Below are positions 1-7,766 of a stretch of DNA of 64,000 nucleotides, one piece after another. The notes beneath the pieces were generated by a model. That model ran no database searches and was not told the origin of the DNA. It saw nothing but the letters and a program-made list of their open reading frames with translations. Location: assembly GCF_009796785.1 (NCBI RefSeq), contig NZ_CP047026.1:2266501-2330500 (forward strand), given 5' to 3'. How positions within the stretch are numbered: position 1 is the stretch's first letter; every line of letters starts with the position of its first letter. Source of the DNA: Polaribacter sp. L3A8 (lineage in GTDB: Bacteria; Bacteroidota; Bacteroidia; Flavobacteriales; Flavobacteriaceae). The position numbers were made by a program, and so were the translations under genes.

Positions 1-2
1 TT

Positions 3-725
3 GTAGCTAAATACGTAAGAGAATTAGGTTACAAAGAATTAAATTGGAATTTAGGTTGCCCCTACCCGATGGTTACCAAGCGCGGAATGGGTTCTGGATT
101 AATTGCAGATCCTGAAAAAATAAATAGTATTCTTCATAAAATTCATAATGAATCTGATATTTTAGTTTCTATGAAAATGAGAATGGGCTATGAAACTCCA
201 GAAGAAATCCTAGATGTGTTGCCTATTTTAGATACTTATCCTTTAAAAAACATTGCTATTCATGCAAGAATAGGAAAACAGTTATACAAAGGCGGAACCA
301 ATTTAGAGGCATTTCAAAAATGTTTAGATAACAGCAAGCATAAAATGTATTATAATGGTGATATCACTTCCGTTGCTGCATTTAAAAAACTACAAGAACG
401 ATTTACATCAATAGATCATTGGATGATTGGACGAGGCTTAATTGCAGATCCTTTTTTACCAAGTATGATTAAAAACGATACCACAGAATATCCAAAAAAT
501 AGATTTGATATTTTTAATGAATTTCACAATCGTATTTTTACAGAATATGACGCTGCACTTTCTGGACCAACTCCTATTAAAATGAAAATGCTTGGTTTTT
601 GGGAGTATTTTTCTCAAAGCTTTTCAAATCCTCAGAAAACGTATAAAAAAATTAAAAAAGCAAGCAACGTAAAGAATTACGAGATTGTCGTAAGAGAAAT
701 TTTTAAAGAAGCAAAAAACGGATAA
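3..725 (+). CDS. tRNA-dihydrouridine synthase, 5'-truncated by window edge
   Basis: This enzyme reduces uridine to dihydrouridine in tRNA using FMN and NADPH. The reading frame is open from the first complete codon at position 3, so the true start lies outside the window; the ATG at 69 is internal. The visible part (about 240 residues of the usual 310-330) starts with the signature NLGCPYPMVTKRGMGSGL, whose Cys is the conserved active-site proton donor of Dus enzymes. Further along are the KMRMGYE strand and the phosphate-binding NGDI and MIGRGLIADP segments typical of the FMN TIM barrel. The Dus subfamily cannot be assigned without the N-terminus. A dispersed palindromic repeat follows the stop codon and may act as its transcript end. 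Confidence 0.88.
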   Translation, partial: VAKYVRELGYKELNWNLGCPYPMVTKRGMGSGLIADPEKINSILHKIHNESDILVSMKMRMGYETPEEILDVLPILDTYPLKNIAIHARIGKQLYKGGTNLEAFQKCLDNSKHKMYYNGDITSVAAFKKLQERFTSIDHWMIGRGLIADPFLPSMIKNDTTEYPKNRFDIFNEFHNRIFTEYDAALSGPTPIKMKMLGFWEYFSQSFSNPQKTYKKIKKASNVKNYEIVVREIFKEAKNG

Positions 726-732
726 ATCAGTT

Positions 733-801
733 CGTCATTGCGAGGTACGAAGCAATCTCCTTAACCTATAAGCAGATTGCTTCGTAACCTCGAAATGACA
801 G
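733..801. repeat. Dispersed palindromic repeat, family A
   Basis: Two imperfect inverted arms (about 733-758 and 774-801) surround a 15-base loop. The arms contain GTCATTGCGAGGTACGAAG and its complement. The same arm sequence recurs near 20480-20505, 45026-45052 and 45315-45342, always between genes. It sits between the convergent dus and mscS genes. Confidence 0.75.
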
Positions 802-822
802 TCTATTTTAAATTAAAGTGCT

Positions 823-2454
823 TTATGAACTAGTTTCTGATGGATTTCCTTTATTAAAATCACTTACAACATTAGTAATTACAGCATCAATTCTTGCTTG
901 ATCTATATTATATTTAGGATTTAATCCTTTTTTCTCCGGGAAATTTTCTATCGTAACTGTTGTAGAAGGGAAAGCAAAATCTACACCTAATTCTTTCGCT
1001 AACTTTACAATAGCAATATGCAATCTATGCTTTGATGATTGTTCTATACCCCAAGTTAAACTCTTAAAATATACATTTACCATAATTAGTAATGCAGAAT
1101 CTCCAAAACCATTAAACTCAACATTATAAGAATCTGAACGTGTTTCTGGATGTGCAATAATAATTTCTCTTACTCCTTTTACAAAGGCCTCTATTAATTC
1201 TGGCGGTGTATCATAACGCAAACCTAAATTGGTATTGTAACGTCTAAACAAACGCAAACCTTTGTTATTAATAACCAATTCAGACAATCTACTATTTGGT
1301 ATTTGATATATAGAAGTATCTGCTGCACGCACTTGTGTAGATCTAAACCCAACTCTTTCTACAGTACCTACTACTTCTCCAGCTTCTATCCAATCTTCTA
1401 TATGGAAAGGTTTGTCAAGAAAAATCATGATGGTCCCAATTAAGTTTTTTACTGTGTCTTGAGACGCTAATGCAAATGCCAAACCACCAATAGTTGCTCC
1501 AGCTAACATGGTTGTAGTATCTACTCCAAAAAGCATTAACAACTTAAAAATACCAACAACAACTACTAAACCTGTAAGAAAACTATGCAAAATAGGCACT
1601 AATTGATCATCTAACCTACCGTGTGTTCTTTCTGTAAACTCTGCATAAATACGCATTATCACTTGTACTAATTTTAAGAAAACATAAATCCAGAACACTG
1701 TTTCTGCAATGTTTAAAACCAAAAACACCCACGTATTTGTTGTTAAACCAAATTGTAATGATGGAAAAACTTTATCTACAAAAGTTAACGTAACTAATAG
1801 ACTTATTGGGTGTGCCAACTTTTTAATTACTTTGTTAACTTCTAAATTGGTGTTTTTTGTAATTTGATGTTGAATCTTTAATAAAATAAAAAAAGCAACT
1901 CTTTTAATAATTAAAAAAATAAGGTATCCTAAAGCTAGTATTATTAGCAAACCAACAATTTGCCACAGTTCTAAATTTAATATTTTTTTATGTCCAGAAA
2001 CAGGTACTAATTTCTGTAACTTCTGCACATACCAAGGATAAACCCCTTTATATAAACTTTCTATTCTGGCAATTGTTTCTGTTGAATAATACCAGTTCTC
2101 TCCTATTTTCTCTATATAAATCTCTGGCATTCTTAAAGGAAACAACACATATCTATGATAAGAAGAATACCCAATAGTATCTTTGTAATTTGGGTTGGTA
2201 GGAATTTTATTTACATCTACATACAAGCCTTTACCATCTAAAACTTGTTTTATTTTTATTGCTTTTTCTATTGCCTGCTCTTCAGAAAGTCCTAAAATAG
2301 TTTTTGCCGCTTTTTTAGGCGCATAAGTGTCAGTTTGTAAAAAGTATAAATGTGTATACACTGTAGCGTGAGGATTGCTCATATCTACACGAATACTATC
2401 TTGAGCAACCGTAAACATTGGCAAGAAAACAAGAAACCACAAAAAATTCTTCAT
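823..2454 (-). CDS. Mechanosensitive ion channel, MscS family, with periplasmic N-terminal region
   Basis: A 543-residue channel protein expected in the inner membrane, where it would release solutes on hypo-osmotic shock. An N-terminal signal peptide (about residues 1-17, ending TVAQ) is followed by about 140 soluble residues, so this is one of the larger MscS relatives. Hydrophobic segments lie at roughly 165-187, 212-230, 240-265 and 290-312. The MscS core follows: a Gly/Ala-rich pore helix (ATIGGLAFALASQDTVKNL) and then the beta domain with DKPFHIEDWIEAGEVVGTVE and the RSTQVRAADTSIYQIPNSRL region typical of this family. It is transcribed divergently from the Spy-like gene at 2553 and converges on dus. 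The gating stimulus and the role of the N-terminal region cannot be read from sequence. Confidence 0.88.
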   Translation of the reverse strand: MKNFLWFLVFLPMFTVAQDSIRVDMSNPHATVYTHLYFLQTDTYAPKKAAKTILGLSEEQAIEKAIKIKQVLDGKGLYVDVNKIPTNPNYKDTIGYSSYHRYVLFPLRMPEIYIEKIGENWYYSTETIARIESLYKGVYPWYVQKLQKLVPVSGHKKILNLELWQIVGLLIILALGYLIFLIIKRVAFFILLKIQHQITKNTNLEVNKVIKKLAHPISLLVTLTFVDKVFPSLQFGLTTNTWVFLVLNIAETVFWIYVFLKLVQVIMRIYAEFTERTHGRLDDQLVPILHSFLTGLVVVVGIFKLLMLFGVDTTTMLAGATIGGLAFALASQDTVKNLIGTIMIFLDKPFHIEDWIEAGEVVGTVERVGFRSTQVRAADTSIYQIPNSRLSELVINNKGLRLFRRYNTNLGLRYDTPPELIEAFVKGVREIIIAHPETRSDSYNVEFNGFGDSALLIMVNVYFKSLTWGIEQSSKHRLHIAIVKLAKELGVDFAFPSTTVTIENFPEKKGLNPKYNIDQARIDAVITNVVSDFNKGNPSETSS

Positions 2455-2495
2455 CAGTACTTTATTAAAAATGTGTTAAATAAAAAAGCAAATTT

Positions 2496-2519
2496 AAACC
2501 TTTTCATTTTTTAAGTGTC
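2496..2519 (+). promoter_or_regulatory. Candidate ECF-sigma promoter, AAAC-N17-GTC
   Basis: AAAC at 2496-2499 and GTC at 2517-2519 are separated by 17 bases with a T-rich spacer, 34 bases before the start codon of the Spy-like gene. The same arrangement with a similar spacer occurs ahead of the paralogue at 3141 and the GLPGLI gene. ECF sigma factors generally recognise an AAC-type -35 and a GTC-type -10. The sigma identity is inference. Confidence 0.5.
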
Positions 2520-2552
2520 AAAGATGAGTAATTAATAAATAACAATAAAAAA

Positions 2553-2963
2553 ATGAAAAAAATAGTAACCATATTAGTTTTAGTTTTCGCTTTTACATTT
2601 ACTGCACAAGCGCAAAAAAAAGGTGGTAAACCTTCAGCAGAAAAAATGCTAAAAAAAATGACTAAAGATTTAAATTTAACGGAGGCTCAACAAAGTAAAA
2701 TTAAACCTTTTTTAGCAGATCAATTAGCAGAAAGAGAAGCTGCTATGGTAAAAAGAAAAGCAATTAAAGAATCTGGACAAAAGCCTTCTAAAGAAGAGCG
2801 TCAATTAGACAGAAAAGACAGAATAGCTAAAGAAACTGCTTTTAACACAGAAATGGCTAAAATTCTTAACAAAGAGCAATTAGAAAAATTTGAAGCATTG
2901 GCTAAAGAAAGAAAAGAAAATGCTAAAAATAAAGGCAAAAAGAAAAAAAATAAAAAAGAATAA
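2553..2963 (+). CDS. Secreted Spy/CpxP-like (DUF4890-type) protein, paralogue 1
   Basis: A 136-residue Lys- and Glu-rich protein with a clear signal peptide (MKKIVTILVLVFAFTFTAQAQ), so periplasmic. The mature part is predicted all-helical and contains an LTEAQQSKI segment followed later by LNKEQLEKFEALAKERKE; LTxxQ-type repeats are the hallmark of Spy/CpxP-like periplasmic proteins and of the DUF4890-type relatives common in Bacteroidota. In E. coli, Spy and CpxP act in envelope stress; that role is inferred here. The C-terminus is a run of lysines. A close paralogue lies 177 bases downstream, and promoter-like and terminator sequences are shared between the two, so they look like a duplicated complete transcription unit. 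Confidence 0.75.
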   Translation: MKKIVTILVLVFAFTFTAQAQKKGGKPSAEKMLKKMTKDLNLTEAQQSKIKPFLADQLAEREAAMVKRKAIKESGQKPSKEERQLDRKDRIAKETAFNTEMAKILNKEQLEKFEALAKERKENAKNKGKKKKNKKE

Positions 2964-2990
2964 AACTAGTTTTGGGTTGATTAGTTTATT

Positions 2991-3025
2991 AAAAAACTCG
3001 GTTTCTTTATAGAGATCGAGTTTTT
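2991..3025 (+). terminator. Rho-independent terminator after Spy-like gene 1
   Basis: An A-rich arm with ACTCGG pairs (one G-T wobble included) with an arm ending CGAGTTTTT, giving a hairpin with a T-tract. It lies 27 bases after the stop codon. Confidence 0.65.
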
Positions 3026-3078
3026 ACTTTTACAACATTTATAATATGTTAAATACTTGTTAAACATAAAACTACATT

Positions 3079-3102
3079 AAACCTTTTTCTTTTTAAACAG
3101 TC
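3079..3102 (+). promoter_or_regulatory. Candidate ECF-sigma promoter, AAAC-N17-GTC
   Basis: AAAC at 3079-3082 and GTC at 3100-3102 are 17 bases apart, and both are followed by the same context as at 2496 (AAACCTTTT and GTCAAAGA). The site lies 38 bases before the start codon of the second Spy-like gene. Conservation of spacing and flanks between duplicated units supports function, although the duplication itself could explain part of it. Confidence 0.5.
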
Positions 3103-3140
3103 AAAGAAGTATACACATTAACATAAAAAATAATATAAAT

Positions 3141-3626
3141 ATGAAAAATTTAGTAAGCATTTTAGTATTAGTATTTGCAATTACATTTACTACACAAGCA
3201 CAGAAAAAAAGAGGAGGACATGGAGATAAATCTTCTAACTTAACCCCAGAGCAACACGCTACTTTAGCTGTTAAAAAAATGACATTGGCTTTAGATTTAT
3301 CTGATAGACAACAAAATGAAATAAAGCCTCTTATAACGGCTAAAATGGCAGAAAGAAAAGCTGCTATGGAACAAAGAAAAGCTAACAAAGGTGATAAAAA
3401 AAGACCTACTGCAGATGAAAAATATGCCATGCAAAACAAGCGGTTAGATGATAAGATTTACATGAAAAACAAAATGAAAGACATTTTAAACAAAGAGCAG
3501 TTTGAAAAGTTTGAAAAAATGCAAAAAGGTAGAAACAAAATGGCAATGAATAAAATGAAAGGAAAAAAAGGTTCTAAAAATAACAAGGGAAGTAAAAGAG
3601 GTAATAGATCTCAACAAGGAAAGTAA
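3141..3626 (+). CDS. Secreted Spy/CpxP-like (DUF4890-type) protein, paralogue 2
   Basis: A 161-residue paralogue of the upstream gene with a nearly identical signal peptide (MKNLVSILVLVFAITFTTQAQ). It keeps the helical core with LDLSDRQQNEIKPLITAKMAERKAAMEQRK and ends with a longer, very basic Lys/Gly/Asn tail (about residues 130-161). It is expected in the periplasm as a small stress or chaperone-like protein; function is inferred from the Spy-like pattern only. The promoter motif, start region and 3' flank all match those of paralogue 1, so the whole unit was duplicated and the C-terminal tails then diverged. A reverse-strand open frame inside this gene is an artefact of its Lys/Ala-rich codons. 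Confidence 0.75.
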   Translation: MKNLVSILVLVFAITFTTQAQKKRGGHGDKSSNLTPEQHATLAVKKMTLALDLSDRQQNEIKPLITAKMAERKAAMEQRKANKGDKKRPTADEKYAMQNKRLDDKIYMKNKMKDILNKEQFEKFEKMQKGRNKMAMNKMKGKKGSKNNKGSKRGNRSQQGK

Positions 3627-3654
3627 ACTAGTTTTGGTTGATTAGTTGATTGAA

Positions 3655-3688
3655 AAAAACCCGATTTCTTAATTGAAATCGGGTTTTT
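3655..3688 (+). terminator. Rho-independent terminator after Spy-like gene 2
   Basis: A perfect 14-bp stem (3655-3668 with 3675-3688) and a 6-base loop, with A-rich 5' and T-rich 3' ends, so it could work in both directions. It is 28 bases past the stop codon. Confidence 0.8.
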
Positions 3689-3713
3689 GTTTTTATAACA
3701 AATTGATATTTTG

Positions 3714-3827
3714 CGTTAGGGATTGAATCTTTCGACTTCGCTCAAGACAGGCCATCTGTTTGAGCTCTTTTTTGTTTTTACAAAAAAAGCGAGTAGTAAA
3801 AGCCTTACCTTATGCAACGTCCAAAAC
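3714..3827. repeat. Remnant of dispersed repeat family B
   Basis: The region begins with GCGTTAGGGATTGAA, the inverse of the conserved end of the family B element found at 20377-20550 and 16940-17069. The interior is different and the far end is poorly defined. It fills the gap between the convergent Spy-like and carbonic anhydrase genes. Confidence 0.45.
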
Positions 3828-4343
3828 CTACTCCTTAAACCAACTTGAATATTTTACATAATTATTTGCAATTCTATCGATTTCGCCTGAAATTAATTCT
3901 TCAGAAATGTCTTTTACTTTTTTAGCAGGAACTCCAGCATAAATACTTCCACTTTCTACAATTGTATTTTTGGTAACTACCGCTCCAGCGGCAATAATAG
4001 AATTAGATTCTATTACACAATCATCCATAATAATTGAACCCATACCTACCAAAACATTATCGTGAATAGTACAACCGTGCACCAATGCATTGTGCCCAAT
4101 AGAAACGTTATTACCAATGGTTGTTGGCGATTTTTGATACGTTGCATGAATAACCGCTCCGTCTTGAATATTGACTTTATTACCAATTTTTATAAAATGC
4201 ACATCTCCTCTTAGCACTGCATTAAACCAAATGCTACATTCTTTTCCTAGAGAAACTTCGCCAACAATAGTTGCATTTTCGGCTACGTAACAATCTTCTG
4301 GTATTTGCGGATAATTCCCTCTTACTTCTTTTATAATTGCCAT
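3828..4343 (-). CDS. Gamma-class carbonic anhydrase family protein (left-handed beta-helix)
   Basis: A 171-residue protein of the YrdA/PaaY/CaiE-like gamma carbonic anhydrase family, normally a cytoplasmic homotrimer. Hexapeptide repeats ([LIV]-G-x4) run through most of the length. The metal-site histidines are visible in GAVIHATYQ and GHNALVHGCTI, with the conserved RGDVHFI segment before them. Whether it hydrates CO2 or is an inactive scaffold relative cannot be decided from sequence. It lies 29 bases downstream of the LytTR response regulator on the same strand, so it may share that transcript. Length is normal for the family. Confidence 0.88.
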   Translation of the reverse strand: MAIIKEVRGNYPQIPEDCYVAENATIVGEVSLGKECSIWFNAVLRGDVHFIKIGNKVNIQDGAVIHATYQKSPTTIGNNVSIGHNALVHGCTIHDNVLVGMGSIIMDDCVIESNSIIAAGAVVTKNTIVESGSIYAGVPAKKVKDISEELISGEIDRIANNYVKYSSWFKE

Positions 4344-4372
4344 AATTTAAGTTCTAAAAATGAACTATAAAT

Positions 4373-5104
4373 TTACTTAAAATAAGATAATAAATTCGCT
4401 TTTTGAGAGGCAGAAACTAAAATTTCTTTTCCGTTAGAAACAAGTACGCTTCCTCCTTTCCCCTTTTTATACTTGGTTATGGCATTTACATTTACCAAGT
4501 AAGATTTATGAATTCTGGCAAACGTATATTCCGTTAAAGCTTCTTCGAAATATTTTAAGGTTTTGCTCACTAATTTCTTAGAATTTGCCAAATGAATTTC
4601 GGTATAATTATCGTCTGCTTTACAAAAAACAATGTCATTTATATCTAAAACCTCAAAACCATCTTGTTGCGGAATGGTAATTTTACCGGTTGCCGAATTT
4701 GTTTTTGGCGCTAATATTTGATGTTGTAACTGGTTTTCTTTTTCCTTAATTTCTGTAACAATATTTACCGCTTTTATCAGCTCATCAATAGAAATTGGTT
4801 TTAGTAAATAATAGCTTGCATGACTGTTTAAGGCCTCTATTGCATAATGATCGTAGGCGGTTACAAAAACGGTTTCAAAGGTTCTGTTTTCTACTTTTTC
4901 TAATAAATCGAACGCATTACCAAAAGGCATTTCTACATCTAAAAACACCAAATCTAATTCGTGTTCTTGTATTAATTTGTAACCATCATCAATATTACTT
5001 GCCTCTCCCAATAACTGAACATTAGGGCAATATTTACCAATATAATTTCGCAAAATATCTCTACTAATTTGCTCGTCTTCTACAATGATTGCTTTTAATT
5101 TCAT
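4373..5104 (-). CDS. LytTR-family response regulator
   Basis: A 243-residue two-component response regulator. The N-terminal receiver domain (about 1-120) has the acidic pair E9/D10, the phosphoacceptor Asp56 in LVFLDVEMP, the conserved Thr in FVTAYD and Lys in YYLLKPI. A linker leads to a C-terminal LytTR DNA-binding domain (about 140-243) with the usual DINDIVFCKADDNYTEI start and the FARIHKSYLVNVNAI strand. The gene lies 219 bases downstream of a matching His_kinase-type sensor on the same strand, which is its presumed partner. LytTR regulators bind direct repeats upstream of targets; none was identified here. Target genes are unknown. Confidence 0.93.
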   Translation of the reverse strand: MKLKAIIVEDEQISRDILRNYIGKYCPNVQLLGEASNIDDGYKLIQEHELDLVFLDVEMPFGNAFDLLEKVENRTFETVFVTAYDHYAIEALNSHASYYLLKPISIDELIKAVNIVTEIKEKENQLQHQILAPKTNSATGKITIPQQDGFEVLDINDIVFCKADDNYTEIHLANSKKLVSKTLKYFEEALTEYTFARIHKSYLVNVNAITKYKKGKGGSVLVSNGKEILVSASQKANLLSYFK

Positions 5105-5107
5105 TCC

Positions 5108-5323
5108 TTTTTTTTGTTATTACTCAGAGATACACAGAGCATCTTCACAGAGATTCACCGAGTTTTTACTGTTTTATTTGTGTTATTTCGCAGAGATACA
5201 CTGAGGTTTCTTTATTTGAATTTTCATCAGAAATAGTATAGGTTTTCACGAACGAGTATGTTTCTTTTTAAAATAATTCTCAGTGAAACTCAGCGTCTTT
5301 CTCTGTGAATCTCTGTGTTACAA
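5108..5323. repeat. Dispersed repeat family D (CAGAGATTCAC-type)
   Basis: The gap between sensor kinase and regulator is packed with short direct and inverted copies of AGAGATACAC / CAGAGATTCAC, ending with CTCTGTGAATCTCTGTGTTA near 5301-5320. A second cluster of the same words lies at 8922-9005. The copies can fold back on one another. This separates two genes that would normally be tightly linked. Confidence 0.65.
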
Positions 5324-7528
5324 CTACTTTTTTTTCAACAACAATACTACTTTGGTTCCTTCTCCGTTTTCTATAACATCAGAAACCTCCACAGAAACTC
5401 TATCTTTATACATATCATTTAAAATAGCAATTCTATTTTTTATATTATTCATTCCTTTAGATTTCTGTTTTAGCTGATTTTTCGTCTTTAATTCTTGCGA
5501 TTTTTCCCGTCCAATTCCATTGTCTGTTATGGTAACAGAAACTGTATCATCATCTTTTTTATCGATAGAAACAGCTAACTGCCCAATCTCTTTTCTATAT
5601 CTTAATCCGTGCCAAATTGCGTTTTCTATATAAGGTTGCAACAACATTGGCGGAATAGAAAATTGTTTTAAATCGATGTTTTCATCCACAGAAATCGTAT
5701 AATCGAATTTATCCTTAAAACGATTATGCTCTAACTTTACATACAATTCTAGCAGTTCAATTTCTTTGGTTAAGGGAATAAAATCTTCATCAGAATTTTC
5801 TAAAACAGCACGCATTAATGAAGAAAATTCAGACAAATATCTGTTTGCATTTCTTTCATCATTAACAGCAATAAAACTATTTACAGAGTTTAAAGCATTA
5901 AAAATAAAATGCGGATTCATTTGAGAACGCATCGATTTTAATGCCAACAAATTATTGGCTAATTTCTGTTGTTTAATATTTCTAAACATAAAATACGCTA
6001 ACAAACTCATCAATAAAAAACCACCAACTAAAGAGTAAATAATCATTCGTTGTTTTTGATTACTTTCTTCAGATAATTTTTGATCTATATACGCCAAACT
6101 AATTTTACTTTCTGCCAATTCTTTGTCCTTTTCTAAACTAGAAATTCGGTTTTGATTGTCTGATATTTTCTTAGAAAACCTTTTTACTTGCTGAATTTCT
6201 TGCTCTTTTTGTATGTAAGATTCATCTACCAACTTTACATAATCTTGGTAACTTTTTAAAGCCTTGTCATACGCACCAACAGTTGCATATACTTCAGATA
6301 ATTTTCTGGTAGCATCTTTTTCTATGGTAATGTCTTTCTTTTCGTCGGCATCTTTTTTACTTTTTTCTAAAAACGGAATTGCTTTTTTATAGTCTTCTTT
6401 TAAAATATAAGCGTTACCAATCTTGTAATTTATTTTTTGAGAAGTAATCGAATCTGGTTCTAAATTAAGTTTCTTTTCTGATGTTTTATGACTCTCAGCC
6501 TTAATTAAACTTTCTTTTCGTAGTTTAATTTCATCATCAAACTGACGATTAGAATTGTAAAAATCGGCTACTTTATCTTCCTCTTCTAAAGATCTGTCTA
6601 CATTTTCTTTGGCGGCTAAATTCAGTGAATTATTAAACTGAATATTTGCTTCTGCAACATTTCCTTCAGATGCAAAAACAGTTGCCAACTTAGAGTTTAA
6701 ATCGGTAATTTTAGAAGTAACCAAACGCTCTTTGGCGAGTTCTAAAGATTGTTTATAATACGTTTTAGCGGTGTTGTATTTTTTTGATGAAAAATCTACA
6801 TCTCCCAAACCTTCTAAAACAAGAATACGCTCATAATTGCTTAGTTTCTGGTTTAATAAATTAGTGTATGTATTTTTACTTCCTTTAAATTCTTTTAATA
6901 AAAACTGAGCATTTGCTAAAGCAATTTCTGTGGCAGTATTTTCCTTTATTTGAATAGATAATTTATAATTATTGACCGCTAAATCGTACTGTTTCCAATA
7001 CAAATAAACATCTGCTAAGGTTTTATAAGAAACAGCATTTCGTTGTTTAGATTGATTATTCTGCAACGCTTTTTCTACAAAAGACAAACTTAAATCGATA
7101 TCTTTTTTCTTGTAAAAATTTACCGAATCTAAATATTGATGATAAAGATCTGTTGCGCTAATCGATTTCATTTTACGAGAACTTTTACTAAGAACAGCTT
7201 CTCTTTCTGCAGGTAAACCTTCTACCAAAATCTTTATTTCTTCATCCGATTTTATCGTATAATAAACCGTTTCAAAATCTGGATGAGAAACCCTTAACTG
7301 ATCGCCTACTTTGGCCTTTATTAAGTAATAACTATAAATCTCATTATAATTAAAATACTTACCGCTTACAAAAACCTCTGCATTTTTAATATAATCCCCA
7401 GAGTCTTTATTTTCTACAACAACCTCTACATCGAATTCATTGTTTTGCAAACCTGTATGTATTTCTTGTGCAGAAACAGTTACAAATAAGCATATAAAAA
7501 GGCAGGTTATGTAATTTCTTAAAATCAT
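5324..7528 (-). CDS. TPR-containing sensor histidine kinase (LytS-type His_kinase)
   Basis: A membrane sensor kinase. I chose the ATG at 7528, giving 734 residues, because it begins a good signal peptide (MILRNYITCLFICLFVTVSAQ); an ATG ten codons upstream (7558) overlaps a possible TTTG-N15-TATGTTTA promoter. The periplasmic part has a carboxypeptidase-like beta domain (to about residue 100) and then many TPR-like helical repeats (about 120-450), a coiled coil, and one transmembrane helix near 493-515. The cytoplasmic part has the His_kinase motif NPHFIFNALN (phosphorylated His about 540) and an HATPase domain with PYIENAIWHG and DNGIG. It is typical of Bacteroidota TPR/LytS kinases that pair with LytTR regulators, here the next gene. 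The stimulus is unknown. Confidence 0.9.
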   Translation of the reverse strand: MILRNYITCLFICLFVTVSAQEIHTGLQNNEFDVEVVVENKDSGDYIKNAEVFVSGKYFNYNEIYSYYLIKAKVGDQLRVSHPDFETVYYTIKSDEEIKILVEGLPAEREAVLSKSSRKMKSISATDLYHQYLDSVNFYKKKDIDLSLSFVEKALQNNQSKQRNAVSYKTLADVYLYWKQYDLAVNNYKLSIQIKENTATEIALANAQFLLKEFKGSKNTYTNLLNQKLSNYERILVLEGLGDVDFSSKKYNTAKTYYKQSLELAKERLVTSKITDLNSKLATVFASEGNVAEANIQFNNSLNLAAKENVDRSLEEEDKVADFYNSNRQFDDEIKLRKESLIKAESHKTSEKKLNLEPDSITSQKINYKIGNAYILKEDYKKAIPFLEKSKKDADEKKDITIEKDATRKLSEVYATVGAYDKALKSYQDYVKLVDESYIQKEQEIQQVKRFSKKISDNQNRISSLEKDKELAESKISLAYIDQKLSEESNQKQRMIIYSLVGGFLLMSLLAYFMFRNIKQQKLANNLLALKSMRSQMNPHFIFNALNSVNSFIAVNDERNANRYLSEFSSLMRAVLENSDEDFIPLTKEIELLELYVKLEHNRFKDKFDYTISVDENIDLKQFSIPPMLLQPYIENAIWHGLRYRKEIGQLAVSIDKKDDDTVSVTITDNGIGREKSQELKTKNQLKQKSKGMNNIKNRIAILNDMYKDRVSVEVSDVIENGEGTKVVLLLKKK

Positions 7529-7766
7529 TTTGTTATTTAATACTGTAAACATACACACAAAAAAGCATCAAAAAAAATAGCTAATCTTCTAATATATCCA
7601 TTTTACTTATTAAAAATTAAGGTTTACTCATTTTGATTTCCCTTTCACTCAAGCAAAAGGAGGTTTTACTCATTGGCTGTTTTTTAAGAATTAAGTTGGT
7701 GTTAATATTGACTTATCAAAAACAACCAAACTTTTAATCATTTATAAAACATTAAAACAATCTATC

